This document shows positions 40,658-52,202 of a stretch of DNA of 64,000 nt, piece by piece. Positions within the stretch are counted from its first letter, which is position 1. The number at the start of each line of letters is the position of its first letter. The notes below the pieces were generated by a model that saw only the letters and a list, made by a program, of their open reading frames with translations, had not been told where the DNA came from and did not search any database. The position numbers and the translations under genes are program-made. Source of the DNA: Trichobilharzia szidati (Eukaryota > Platyhelminthes > Trematoda > Strigeidida > Schistosomatidae); NCBI GenBank assembly GCA_944472155.2, contig OX235274.1:40112052-40176051 (forward strand), read 5' to 3'.

Positions 40658-41059
40658 TATAGTTATATTTACATATTAGTGAACAAATTAGTGTTATTAA
40701 CAACATTAGTGTTGTTTAAATAATATCGAATCAATAATAATAATATCAATGAATTACAGCTAAGAAGCGTCAGTAAGTGTGATAATATGCATCAACTTAA
40801 CACTACACTGAATATCAGACAGGCAAATTAGGAAAAGTAACAATACAAATTCATGAATTTATAGTCTCCAGTGAAGGGCAGTCAGGGCACTAGCAGTGGC
40901 TGTACGTGCTTTTGCTTCTACACACAGGGTACTGGTTGTTTCAGGCGAATTGTGATAGCCTCAGCAGCTTGGAATATGAGGTACCTGGATGTTTTTGGCA
41001 ATTTGTTTAGTACTCGATAGATGATGGAAAAGGACTCTTCAATACTACCTTTATGGCTG

Positions 41060-41398
41060 TTTTATGGAGCGAGTTATATTGGCCATTGCTCTAGAAACAT
41101 GAATTTTCATGTTCGCCCAGGAACATCTACCAGTGTGGTTAAGTAAAGGTGTAGTTGGAATCTTCAACAATTCGATATTAGATCACCTGATCGAAACCGG
41201 CCACAAAGTCAGCATTGAAGAATCCTTCTCCATCATCTATCGATTACCAAAGAAATTGCCAAGAACATCCAGTTACCTCACACACCAAGCAATTGAAGCT
41301 ATCAATATTTTCTTGTAACAGGCAGTGCTTTGTGTGCAGAAGAAGCAAGTTCAGCCAACACTACCGCCCTGGCACTCTGTGGAGACTATATACTCATG
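41060..41398 (+). pseudogene. PLE GIY-YIG nuclease, C-terminal part
   Basis: Starts GASYIGHCSRNMNFHVR, then after a frameshift QEHLPVWLSKGVVGIFNNSI, LDHLIETGHKVSIEESFSII, YRLPKKLPRTS and AIEAINIFL with a stop, then VLCVQKKQVQPTLPPW. It is close to the complete element but clearly from a sister family. The first Cys-rich strand is missing. Confidence 0.8.
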
Positions 41399-41570
41399 AA
41401 TTTGTATTATTATTTTTCCTAATTTGCCTCTGATATTCAGTGTGTACTGTTACATTGATGTTATCGAATTGTAATCCGCTGATAGTATTATTATTGATTC
41501 AATGTTATTTAAACAACACTAATATTGTTAATAACACTAATTCATTCACTAATATGTAAATATAACCGTA

Positions 41571-41614
41571 GAACCTGATGAAGAACAGGTTACTGAAAAG
41601 AATATTCTTTGTTC
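41571..41614 (+). ncRNA. PLE hammerhead motif, right arm
   Basis: Stem I GAAC/GTTC, core CTGATGA, AGAACAGGTTACT as stem II, GAAA, stem III AGAATATTCT, T at the cleavage position, GTTC. All core bases are canonical; this is one of the best hammerhead candidates here. Confidence 0.8.
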
Positions 41615-41639
41615 AGTGAACATTCTTTTGAATAACTGA

Positions 41640-42480
41640 TTGAATAAAACTTCTTGAGTATTTCGCATTCACTTACACGCAAATAGACAAACAATTTACA
41701 TTGTTAACTTACAGGTTTCCAAGGTAACTGTGTGAAAGCTCCTAGTGGTGAAATGAAGTTTATGAGGCAGGTTACTCTAACATCCCAGTTTCTTCGTGTT
41801 AGGTCATATGTTTTTGTCTTACTAATGCTCATGTTATTCGACACGTTCTTCAATTTAATCTCTTGATATGCATGAATTTATTTAACAGATGCAGTTTATT
41901 TCAGTGTCACTACATATGTTGTTTAGACTTTAAAATTTACCACACTAAATTGAAAACATTGCATAAAATCGGATATCTGTTAATGTTATACTTTGTAAAG
42001 TGTAGGCTGATGACAGATAAAAGAAAATCACATGTAGGCTTAACATTACTGAAATATGTACTTTGATTGGTCTGAATCCAGCCTGTTCATTATTCTATGA
42101 ATTAGGAAAGGATCTTTGCACTTAGGCAGTTTAACCATAGACAGTTAGAAAAATATTCAGAATATGCCTACTAGAGAAAATAATTAATAGGATTAACAAT
42201 CAGATTTCTCAACTAAATTAGAATACGACTACTAGCCATAAGATCTTCAAATAATGAAGAAAATGTTAAGTTCATGTAAGGATAGAACTCGGACTCCGTT
42301 ATAGAATATCATGACATAATGAGATATTACACCACAGTGATTCAGTTCTAACATAACTAGCTGGCGTATTGAGCACAGGTTATGGCCCATAATCATATCC
42401 GTGTGATGTGGTTATGATCCAATTGAAAAATATAGTAAATGACAAGGATTATTCCTTTATTATTTTTATTTTTGATTATA
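41640..42480. other. unassigned AT-rich stretch with PLE hairpin remnant
   Basis: No supported gene. At 42370-42420 a minus-strand remnant (gagcacaggttatggcccat, aatcatatccgtgtgatg) resembles the PLE hairpin at 44610-44660. Confidence 0.4.
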
Positions 42481-42537
42481 GCTTGATTCCACACCGTATT
42501 TTTTGGTACAGGTATGAAGTTTCCAGTATGTGATATC
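42481..42537 (-). repeat. chimeric module, left part
   Basis: The sequence gcttgattccacaccgtatt, ttggtacaggtatgaagttt, ccagtatgtgatatc equals 19755-19810. It continues at 43569 after the RTE insertion. Confidence 0.7.
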
Positions 42538-43568
42538 ATTATTGTTTCCTTTAATTCCTAGGGGAACATAGGGCTTCAGCCGTGCATCTCCATTGCGTTC
42601 GGTTCTCTGCCAGAGTTTTCACCTGGCTTCATGTCTGCCCACACGTTTTCATCTCATCTTCACATGACCGCCTCCAAGTCACCCTCGCACTGACAACCAA
42701 CTCGCCGCTTCCCATTCTGGTTCCACTCGAGCAATGGCTTTTCTAGTGATGTCACTTGATGGTTTCCTCAGAGTATGGCCAATCCATCTCCATTTCTTCC
42801 TGCCTATTTGTTTCATAATCGGTTCCTGGTTGGTTTGCTCATTTCCAGAGATCTCTGTTGCTGATCTTTTCTGGCCAACTGATCTTGAGTATTGAGCGAA
42901 GACAACTGTTGATGAAGATCTCCACAGAGACTTGAGAGTAGTGAAAGCTTGTCTTGCTTTTCCGATCCTTGCTTCGGTACCCTCATCAGTTCCGTTCGCC
43001 TGTACTTGAAACGATGCTTCCCAGGTAGGTAAATGTGGTTGTTTCTTTCAGGTTCTTTCCATTTATGCTGATTGTTGTCTGTTGTTGTTGTTGCTGTTGG
43101 TGGTGTTGCCCAGGAATCTGCATTACCTCTGTTTTATCTATATTCACCTGAAGTGCTATCTTTGATGCTTCTTCTGCCAACTTGTTGCTTTTCGCTTGCA
43201 TATCTTCCAGTTTGTGGGAAATCAGACATATATTATCGGCGAAGTCGAGATCTTCCACGTTTTTGTGTGGGTCCATTTTATGCCTGGTTCCTCGCTGCCC
43301 GGGCCGCTTTCTTTTCGCATTATCCAGTCTACTGCAATCAAGAAAATCATTGGCGATAGTAGACAGCCTTGTCTTAATCCTGTCTACACTTCGAAGGATT
43401 CCGTAAGTTTCCCGTTGTAGATTACTTGGCATGCGGCATTGTCGTACAGCTGTTGCATGAGGTGTATAATTGTCGGTGGCACACCGCAGTAGCGAAGTAG
43501 TTTCCAAATCACCTCTCGATCGACGCTGTCAAATGCCTTTTCAAAGTCGATGAAGTTGAGATAGAGAA
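42538..43568 (-). mobile_element. RTE-type LINE with 8-bp TSD
   Basis: A 1031-bp 5'-truncated insertion bracketed by gtgatatc (42530-42537 and 43569-43576). The plus strand starts with attattgtttcctttaattc, the reverse of the RTE 3' tail. The uninterrupted target is visible at 19745-19890, which confirms the ends. Confidence 0.88.
42986..43568 (-). pseudogene. RTE reverse transcriptase, motifs A to C
   Basis: In minus orientation: LNFIDFEKAFDSVDREVIWK (motif A with Asp), LLRYCGVPPTIIHLMQQLYD, CQVIYNGKLTESFEV, then after a frameshift KTRLSTIANDFLDCSRLDNA (the motif B region, altered), VEDLDFADNICLISHKLEDM with FADD changed to FADN, LQVNIDKTEVMQI, a seven-glutamine run and FTYLGSIVS. It is the only RTE copy here that reaches motif A. 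The changed catalytic Asp and the frameshift make it inactive. Confidence 0.82.
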
Positions 43569-43691
43569 GTGATATCGGTAGCCCAAATTTTGCAGGTCGA
43601 TCATAGATATCAGGTGTGCGTCGGCAGGGGATCGAACTCCGAACCATGTGCATGGTTGGCGAGAGTTCTAACCACTGTGCCACCGACGCAC
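43569..43691 (-). repeat. chimeric module, right part with SINE head
   Basis: Continues with tagcccaaattttgcaggtc and catagatatcaggtgtgcgt, then the minus-strand SINE head with B box GGAGTTCGATCCCC and GTGGCACAGTGGTTAGAACT. Only the tRNA-like head of the SINE is included; the tail side is replaced by the other sequence. Confidence 0.7.
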
Positions 43692-44559
43692 TACTTGGAT
43701 TATCGAACAAGCTAAAGTTGTCTACCCTCAATAAATCCAGCAGTACCCAGGTTATAAAGTTCAGCCGATTAACGAAAGAAAAAATGTCCTGCTGCGAAAG
43801 TTGAAGTGATCGATATGACACACTGCTCAACCCCTCAATAAAAGCATTAAGTTCACATGAAATATAAAGTACTCGAAAAACGACTAAATTTCAGTGTGGC
43901 ATTCGATAAACTGAGACCTGAAGAAGCCATTTCTAGTGTAGAAGTAGCATTAAGCATAATTAAAAGAACGCCTGCTTAGCAGGTCAGAATACAATGACGA
44001 TTGACATTGTAACACCGGAAGAAGACCATAAAGAACTTATCGAAACAAGAAACCAACTTTTATAAGTTAAGGAATGAGATAAATATAGCAATTGCGAAAT
44101 AATCCAAGTGAAAACCAACGGTACTTATGGTCTTATAAGACTGTATTAACAAGCTCAATGAATATATATCCAAATGCGTTCATATGAGAAGATTAAGAAA
44201 TCTGTGGACATTGTTATGAATAGGATCGTAACGCCTGAAACTGACCAAGTACACTAAATGAAGTCATCTCTGAATAAGCTACAACTGTCTAACCTAGTGG
44301 CTAGGACTAAAAATCCTAATAGAATGCAGGGTATTATTAGAATTCATAAAGCAGGATGTCTTACAAGGTCAGCAGTTGATCTAAGAAAAACACCCTGATG
44401 TATAACCCATCTAAATGTCTAGCATGAGTATTATGCTCCAGTAGAGATCGCTGAAATTCTGGACTAACAGATTCGTATAAAAAGAAATAAAGGCTCAAGA
44501 AAATTCAGGTAGAAAACGATGAAAAAATTATTCGTTTTAATATGACAAGTTTGTATACA

Positions 44560-45795
44560 AATTTTATTTTGATAAATCACGCCGTCTTATGCAGTAATAT
44601 TAAGTGACGACCATGTTTCGAGCACAAACTATTGCTCATAATCATTTCAAGTTACTCACACAACCTTTTTCCTACATGTATATACGTGTGTGGAATCGAT
44701 TAGATATTGGAATGAAAATCAAAATAGGATAATGTACATTCAGAAATAATAATACCAGTGTTACTGATCAATTAGAATCAGATGGGAAATTAGACTAGTG
44801 TTTTTATAGTCATAATAAGTTACCTCTTAGAGTCATTTCTGTTGCATGTGTTGGGTGTATACCCAATGAACCAGGATTCAGTAATCAATCTCATTCTCCA
44901 TCTACCTAGATTACTTCTTAGAACTTTAACCCTCTCCCACCCTATTTTGTGGTTGTGTGTTAATGAATGAAGTGCAATGTAGTGCTGAGGCCTTTTCTAA
45001 GTTACTTATCTTCTTGGAGTCAACCATTCTTACCTTAGCTAAATTCTTATGTTCCGACAATCTGACTACCACCGACCTACTAGTTTGTCCTATGTAGTTG
45101 ACTTAACTCACAGTCATTGGAAGGTATTTTGTAAATTATATTATTTTGTTTAATTAGGTCAACCGACAGGGTGCTTTAACCTACACAGCTTATCCCTGAA
45201 TGAGTTTGTAGGTTTGAATGCCACCCTAATTTCTGCTTTATTAGGAATCCTACGTAGGGTCTCAGATATCCCCTTCTTTAATGGTAAAACTGTAGACGCC
45301 TTATATTCTTTTGTATTTGTTATTAATAATTTGTTTTCCCATTATCTTTATTTTGCTTATGACCTTTTCTGATCTTCCTAATGAATTTTATAGGATAGTT
45401 ATTTGATACCAACGCTTCTTCTATCTGTTTTATTTCATCATTTAGGTCTTCTCTTGTACTGCTTAGTGCTACCGCTCGTTTTGTTAAACACTTAACTAAA
45501 CCACTTCTTACAGACAACGGATGAGATGAATTAAAATCTAAATATCTATTAGAATGCGTCAGTTGTTTTATAAACGCTAGTGTACAGTTTGCCTTCTTCT
45601 ATTCGTTTTATTTCACATTCTAACATAGCTGATTCTCCTTGTTCACTTTATGATATGATTATAAGCAAGCGTTTGTGCTCGAAACATGGTCGTCAGTTAA
45701 TATTACTATATAACACTGTGTGATTTATCAAAATAAAATCTTATCCATAATGGATTTACACTCTACCACAGTGCCCAAGTTTTATACTTATATTT
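44560..45795 (-). mobile_element. PLE fragment nested in another PLE
   Basis: Minus-strand insertion with inverted outer sequences: ttttattttgataaatcac with gtgatttatcaaaataaaat, and gaccatgtttcgagcacaaa with tttgtgctcgaaacatggtc. Inside, the minus strand codes an RT end and a nuclease remnant. The host PLE resumes on the right after about 45800. Confidence 0.75.
44950..45540 (-). pseudogene. PLE RT end and nuclease remnant
   Basis: The frame 45323-45517 (minus) reads LVKCLTKRAVALSSTREDLN, DEIKQIEEALVSNNYPIKFI, the last RT block with the NGYP-like NNYP. Beyond it come LPLKKGISETLRRIPNKAEI, RVAFKPTNSFRDKLC and NIIYKIPSNDCELSQLHRTN, a degraded GIY-YIG strand. It is 5'-truncated before motif C. 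Confidence 0.75.
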
Positions 45796-47399
45796 GTATC
45801 TAAATATTCGGCGTAATTCAGCTTTGGAATCAGTTAGTAGTGAGAATTTACCCTCAACTGAAAACCAGATCTAGAGTCTCGACTGAAGAGCCACGTCTAC
45901 ATTGAAGAACTACAGTTTCAGAAAAGACTCTTCTACTCAAATGTGATTGGTTTTTCATTTTTGTAAACAGACCTCATGTGTCTCCTTACAAATATGTTAA
46001 GATAACCATTTTGGACCAGCACACTGGGGATGAATCTTCAGTAGTAGGGAACGTAAAGTTCTTAATAGGTCCAATCATGCACCTATATGCTGGTGTAAAT
46101 ATGTGGATAACACATTCTTTGTGTTGAAATGTGAACATATCTTTGACTTATTCGTACACATAAACTTAGTGGTAGATGAGACCCAACGAGGACGCGATGG
46201 TATATCAAATACTAGCATCTCTAGGAAACCGTCATATTTTGACGGGTACTTAGGTTCTGACTTACCCCACCCAAAAGGCCAAAGCAAGTTTAGTGAAGTA
46301 TTTATTTAAACAGGTCAGGAACCTAACTAGGAAATAAGATAATTTAAACAATGAAATCAAGCGAATAAAGAAAACATAAATAGTAGACAACTTACCACCG
46401 GAATCTATTCAACAATGTATGAAGACCCATTAAGAAAATAAGAGTAGTAACTTAAATTATAAAAATAATATAAATAATAAGAAACTAAAAGTTTTGATAA
46501 CACTGCTAAATAAAGAAGAAACACCAGAGGCCCTGCGTAAGATCCCTAATGAGGCTGGAATTAGAGTGGCAGTGAAACCAAACAGTTCACTCAGAAACAA
46601 ACTCTGCCAGCCTTAGGACTCAATGAAACCAACTAAGGAAAAAAATATAATTTATCAAATACTATGTAATGACTGTCATTTCAATTACATAGGTAAGACT
46701 AGTTGATCGGAGCCAGTTAGATTGCCAGGAAATGGGGATTTAGGTAGATCTAGAATGAATGAACCTGCCAACTGAAGCAGTCTGAAAAGAACCTCGACAG
46801 CTGAATCGTATTCACTTGCATGTACTCATGCATAAAGTGAGGCAGAGTGAATGGTTTAAAAAGTAATATAGTAAAGGTGGAGAGGGACATTAATCACTGG
46901 TTCGTTGTTCATCGACTAAGCACTAAAATCACGTACAATCGGAACAATGCAAAGTCTAAGCCAGATTTATGGAAAACTGCAAAAAGGTTAGTAGACAGCA
47001 ACAACATACAAAGCATGTCAGGAAGAAGTGAGGATCCACTGATACGACAATGAGCAATAATTTGTGCTGTAAATGTCATTCATTTATTAATACTGTGTCA
47101 GTGCGTATAGTGTCAGATAAAACGTATCTAATATGGAATGTTACGTTCACGTGAAGACTTGGGTGTTCTTGTTGCGTTCAATTGTAAAGCCCTCGCTGTT
47201 CATCTAAACAGTATTTTTGGTGCCTAATTCAAAGTAAAATGAACTTTCAGTTTTTGTAATGAGTGAAACAATCGTCCTTTCTAATGACGTTACGTATGCT
47301 TAGACGTCTAGAGGGGTTTGCTTATTAATGCGTCTTGTTGACGTGATATATAGACCCTAATCTGATAAATTTAATCCCTTTCAATATACCTATTCAAAT

Positions 47400-48300
47400 G
47401 ACCTTAAGACATCTCAAGTAATTAAAAGAAATCACAAATCAAGATCAGTAAAGGATGAAATGCCGTGAAGTAGTTTTATTTTAATTTTACGACAGACTCA
47501 AAGTTCACAAACCAGATATCCATTTATGACCATGTATCTCACTTGAAAAAGTTCAACTTATTAAAAGACTTCTTTTGTGGGAAATATAAAATGCTTAACA
47601 CAATTCCATGCTCAGTTCGTCAACTGAATAGCTCAGTTATTGGTGAAAAACAAAAGCATTCAACTTGAAGACAATGAAATCATAAAAAATCTTCGATGTC
47701 ATAGCGTCGTATGTCTAAGCTATGAGGCAACTAACTGCCAGTTATCGACACCAGTGTGAAGACAAAAAATTACTAAGTCTCATGCCGCAGGAAGCCTATG
47801 GACTTGTTTGTCACTATATATATATTTCATTTCACTGAAAAGAAGCTGTATGTTGCAGCTACTAGACGAAGAGTGTAAACTAGAGTCTTAACATAGATCA
47901 AAAGGAAACTTGGATAGGTTATACAGATGATTAAATCCTTATAACCCATGGAAATGATTCAGAACGCATCTCCAACCTAATCAGCAGAGTTTTCGAGAAG
48001 AGAAATCAGATCAAACAAGTTCTGTTTTTAGACGCTGTGATCAAAAGTACAAGTAGAGACTGATTTGTAACACAAGTATGCAGAAAGTCAACTCATTCAA
48101 ATAAAGTATTAGATTTCGAAGGTCACAATTAGAGAACACACAAAATAATGTATACAAACATTGATGAAGCGAGTCCAGGCACACTTAAACATTGCTGTGT
48201 GAAGTCTAATATTAGTGAAACACCTACTGACCATCTTCAAGAAGAGTTGACTTGCGTACAACTTTATCAAAAGGTGTCTACATACAAACTAAGTGACTAG
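47400..48300 (+). pseudogene. PLE reverse transcriptase remnant
   Basis: Degraded blocks in order: VNIAQLLVKNK, QLEDNEIIKNLRC, a poor motif A region, then GETWIGYTDD (a motif-C-like stretch near 47910), VFEKRNQIKQVLFLDAVIKS, TQVCRKSTHSNKVLDFEGHN and RTHKIMYTNIDEA. The CRKSTHSNKVLDF block parallels YRKSTHTDQILNY at 35340, so the same PLE lineage is likely. Many stops. Confidence 0.6.
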
Positions 48301-49689
48301 CACCAAATTATCCAGCCAGATATGTAGGAGATCTTTGAAATAATCATAGGACATATGAATACAATTTTTAATAGTTGTCTCCAGCATTGTCACACAGTCC
48401 CTACACACTCGATTTAATGTAGGCCTAAGATGCCGACAACTGAAGGAGACAAAACCGACACCACCTATCAGATAAAAAGCGTGGAATTTTAAAACAAATT
48501 CTGTGTTGACCAAAGAGTAGGCTGCCTTCATCTACACATTTATGTAAAATAAGAGTCAAAGTACGTAATGTATATATTCCTTTATATCAAGAGATATGAA
48601 CTGCTAAGGATACCACTTCGACTGGAAACTTATAAAACGTTTATAAACCTAAGATACACTGGAGTTTATGTATGTAGACATCCTAATACTGTTGAAATTT
48701 GTCACATAATTAAGAATAAATGTATGATCGAAAGTTTAGATATTAGGTGAACAAGACGATCAGATTCAATATAGGCAAACTTGGTAATAAGGAGACTTCT
48801 GGAGATGACTAATCCCAGTAAATGTCATTACAAAGAACGCCTCTTTCATATACGATGAATGCTAAAAGTAGGCGATGAAGATTTTGTTTAGATGAACAAT
48901 GAAAGCTGCATAATCGAACAGTCAAGCTCAGAGAACACAGCAGCACAAGAGTATGACCACTAACCATTCATCATGACTATATCATTCCTCCCTCATTCAG
49001 AAATCGAATTTGCACACTTAGTCTGTGAGAATATTACATCATAAAATTATGTTCCATATTTTTATGTAAATCAAGCAGCGTGCATACTTACTTTTGTATA
49101 ACTTTTATCAGGATTTTCATTTCGCAGAATATACAATACATATATTTATAAGAAGTATGGTTACAACCACAGTATCGGTGTAATGAGGTGTCCTCTGGTA
49201 ATAGTTTCAAATATCTGAGAGATGCATTTCCCCAAGGTTGACTGTCGTATCTTGCCAATGGGAGGATAATTTTAAAAGATACTGTTAGGACAGGAGAAGA
49301 TACATGTATTGTGTGAGTCAGCGTCCACACCACCTGTAAACAAAGCACTTAACCCTTAACGTGCAGTGATCACCAAGTCATTCGATTTGAACTGTTTCAG
49401 GCTATCCAGTCAAAACATAGCTTCTTTTATCGTTTTAAACCAGTAATTTATTGGTCATGTGAAATAACCATATAATTAGTTATAATTACTAGTCACACTG
49501 CCTTCTCCATGGAGCAATAAATCTTTGCTCTCTCTCTCTTTCTTAATGTGAGAATAGTCTTCTAGTGATCAGTCACATATTGTTGAGCACTGAAGTAACA
49601 GTAGAACAACCCCAAAAATCTGCTATTGTACCTCTTCGTTATAATGTGGTCTTAAGTCAGATCCTTCAGTTTCGAACAAGTGAGAGTTA
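48301..49689. other. unassigned AT-rich region
   Basis: About 1.4 kb. Short frames on both strands (48289-48531 minus, 48568-48750 plus, 49088-49348 minus) have no recognised motif. A CT-rich tract lies near 49530. The 5' LTR of the Gypsy remnant could lie in the last few hundred bases, but I cannot identify it. Confidence 0.35.
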
Positions 49690-49694
49690 CTGTT

Positions 49695-50480
49695 ATGACA
49701 GCAACAACGGAGGCTCCTAGTAATAAATTATCTTTGCAGTCGTCTAGCCACTGTTATACTGAGGAAATTAATTCTGTTCTACAGTCAGTTACAGAATTCA
49801 TACATGACCATAGACATTGGGATTAATTATCTTTCATGGTTTGAAGGTTTATTCAGCGTGGAACTGATCGATATGGACAGTGCACAAAATGTTTGTGTCA
49901 TGCTGCGCGAACTTCGATTTAGTAGACATGCTAAGTCTGTGAATTTGAATTTTTCAAAATGTACTGGGGATTTCAATTTTGATGTTGTTCAAATTCTTCG
50001 TAGAATATTTACAGAAAAGAAATTTTTATCTAGTTTACTTTGGAAATGTTTCAATTTAGCCAAAGAACCATGAGAAAATTATCTAACTTTACCGGTAAAG
50101 TGAGTTGTGCTTATGAAAATTTCCAGTTCGGTTAAGTTAGCCGGGATTGGTTCAAATGACTAATTCTCAGATGTGCTCTATGTTCACTAGCTGATTTAGC
50201 AAACGGAAACACACATTCTCCCTTATTTCAGGCTAAATCCTACAATGACTCTGCAAGAAGTAACAGCCGAGTGTCAAAGATTGATCAACTTAAAGTACGA
50301 TACAAAATGATTAGAAATAAAAACCCTCTTTCAGGTGATTCCATACATGTTCAGTAATATCCTTCAAGACCATAAATTTCTGTGACAGTTAAGTAGTCTC
50401 TCACTGGTTGTTGGTTCTGTGGAGACTAGCACTACGGTCGTATGTGCTCATAGAAAAAGACGCAGGTGTAGAAAAAGCCA
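49695..50480 (+). pseudogene. Gypsy-type gag remnant with zinc-knuckle trace
   Basis: Begins VMTATTEAPSNK (49695), with WFEGLFSVELID, NVCVMLRELRFSRHAKSVNL (49880-49950), FNFDVVQILRRIF and LWKCFNLAKEP, then in another frame AYENFQFG, TMTLQEVTAECQRLINLKYD (about 50240-50300). A Cys/His trace (CWFCGD, GRMCSHRKRRR) near 50410-50460 suggests the nucleocapsid knuckle. Stops interrupt it repeatedly. Gag would form the particle; this copy cannot. Confidence 0.65.
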
Positions 50481-50639
50481 GAAATATGGATGTATAGAGG
50501 GTTTTAGCAATGCTTAACCTTGATAGTAATCACTGATATCTATCCAGTAATAAATCGACGTCCATTTCCCAGAAAAAGACCAAGACAGTTCTCATTGTTT
50601 TTAATGTACAATTCATGAACATGCGGAAATATACTGAGG

Positions 50640-51720
50640 TACTTTTGTAATAATCATCCAGTTCGATTTCATTTCGACAGTGCCTCAGACGTAAAGTCAA
50701 TTTCTCAAAGGAATTGTCATTTAATTGGATGTCCTCTAGTTTCTTGTACTTGTCATGTTGCTAAAATCGCTACCGGAGGTATTTTAAATCCAGTTGGTGA
50801 AATTTCTCGTGGAGTTAAATTCATGTCAAACAATTTTAAAAGAAAATGCCTTACCAACTATCATGATCTGGAACCTTTGGATATTGACTCGGATGATAGA
50901 TTATCTCTCTGGAAAATACCCTTAAATTCAATTTGTTCATAAGTACTTACATCTCCTCAAACAATGTATTGATGGAAGTATACGTAGCATGATCAATGTT
51001 CTCCTCAGTGAACAGAAACCAATATTCCGTGAAACTGCGGGATGCTATTCAATCCAGATGGCTAAACTATGCCTCTAAAGATGATGCTTAGCCAGATATC
51101 AAGCCTAAAAGATCAATTTTTTTACTCAACTCCTGAGTCAATTGGTCAAGAACTAAATCGAATGAAAGAGGCAGGCATTCTAAAATCAGTGAACTTCTCT
51201 GTATACTTTTGCAGATTTTTTGATTGGGTTCAACGATACCTTGGAAGACCATACATATCCACTACCAGTTTCAGAAGATAATTTTTCCAAGATGTTATGT
51301 GGGAAACACTCCACAAGGATAGATTTAGCTGATTTATATCTACAAGTAGAAATGGATGGATGATTCTTCTAAAGAACTTTTGGCTTTCATCACACATAGA
51401 AGCATATGTCAGTGCCACAGATTACGAACCATCTTCGAGCAAATTATGGACACACTTGCCGCTGGAATCCAAGGCGTTATAGTATGTTCAGATGATGTAA
51501 TTATATCTGAAACAATTCATGAGTATCTTTCCAGTGGTTTAGACCACACACTGCAAAGTTCGGTGAGTATGGTTTCCATTTAAGTGATGATAAGTGTGAT
51601 TTTTTCATTCATTCTGTTATATACCTTGTTTTTATGGTGGACAAAAGTGATCTTTATGTGGGACCAATCAATTTTATCGGTTTTTTGTTCAGGAAAGGCA
51701 TCATTTTAGAAAACCTGTGA
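50640..51720 (+). pseudogene. Gypsy-type protease/reverse transcriptase remnant
   Basis: RT blocks: SIGQELNRMKEAGILKSVNF (51140-51200), YPLPVSED-like and FSKMLCGKHSTRIDLADLYL (about 51260-51340; motif A with Asp), KELLAFITHRSICQCHRLRT, IFEQIMDTLAAGIQGVIVCS and CSDDVIISETIHEYL (motif C, with DD kept, about 51480-51525). The stretch before 51060 includes a possible protease region but is unclear. The frame changes several times, and the order of blocks is that of Gypsy RT. Confidence 0.7.
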
Positions 51721-52102
51721 AGAAACTCTTGGAAAAAAGTGAGAAATATACCTAGTCGAATAAATGCTAGTGTATATGAGAAAGTTAAGGAAATAGTACC
51801 CCCTGATCTGTTACTGGTGCATCATAACACAAAGGTGGAAACTACCAATGAAGCCTATACATTTAATTATGGTAGTAGTGCAATTGTTTTTCATGTGTTT
51901 TCGAACACTGTCAAGAAACTAACCGTACATGCTTCAAGAAATTTGATGAAATCTGAGGAGAATTATACCCTAATTGATAAAGAGGGTCTTACATCAGTTT
52001 TCACAGTTTCATAACATTCATCACGGTCGCAGTTTTACCATGCTTACTGGTCCCATTCCATTTCTGCCATTCTTTGGCTCCTAAAAATGAATTTCAGCAT
52101 AC

Positions 52103-52202
52103 NNNNNNNNNNNNNNNNNNNNNNNNNNNNNNNNNNNNNNNNNNNNNNNNNNNNNNNNNNNNNNNNNNNNNNNNNNNNNNNNNNNNNNNNNNNNNNNNNN
52201 NN
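52103..52202. other. assembly gap (100 N)
   Basis: Exactly 100 N, the usual placeholder for a gap of unknown size. It interrupts the Gypsy remnant between RT and integrase, where RNase H would be expected. Confidence 0.95.

Larger units (their letters stand above)
40600..41630 (+). mobile_element. solo PLE repeat pair with inverted arms
   Basis: The left part (40614-41040) is in minus and the right part (41045-41630) in plus orientation. Complementary stretches include ctgaacaaagaatattcttt with aaagaatattctttgttcag, and the tagtgtt/aacacta blocks. Only a nuclease tail is coded; the RT is absent. Same architecture as 27466-28576. Confidence 0.75.
43860..47090 (+). pseudogene. PLE protein, decayed and interrupted
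   Basis: Blocks: LEKRLNFSVAFDKLRPEEAI and SSVEVALSIIKRTPA (N-terminal; compare 55860-56240), further frames to RFNMTSLYTNF (motif A region, about 44535-44570), then a PLE insertion (44560-45795). After it come CWCKYVDNTFFVLKCEHIFD (motif C, second Asp changed to Asn, about 46090-46140), NNEIKRIKKT, NIIYQILCNDCHFNYIGKTS (nuclease strand, about 46645-46705) and VVHRLSTKITYNRNNAKSKP. Stops and shifts separate every block. It ends near 47090 with the hairpin acaatgagcaataatttgtg. Confidence 0.8.

Noticed and set aside
43072..43420. Three overlapping plus-strand frames with valine- and leucine-rich proteins
   Set aside because: They are the antisense of the RTE frame; the valine runs come from the complement of the CAA glutamine run.
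49330..49690. 5' LTR of the Gypsy remnant
   Set aside because: I compared it by eye with the sequence after 53250 and saw no matching repeat or clear primer-binding site.
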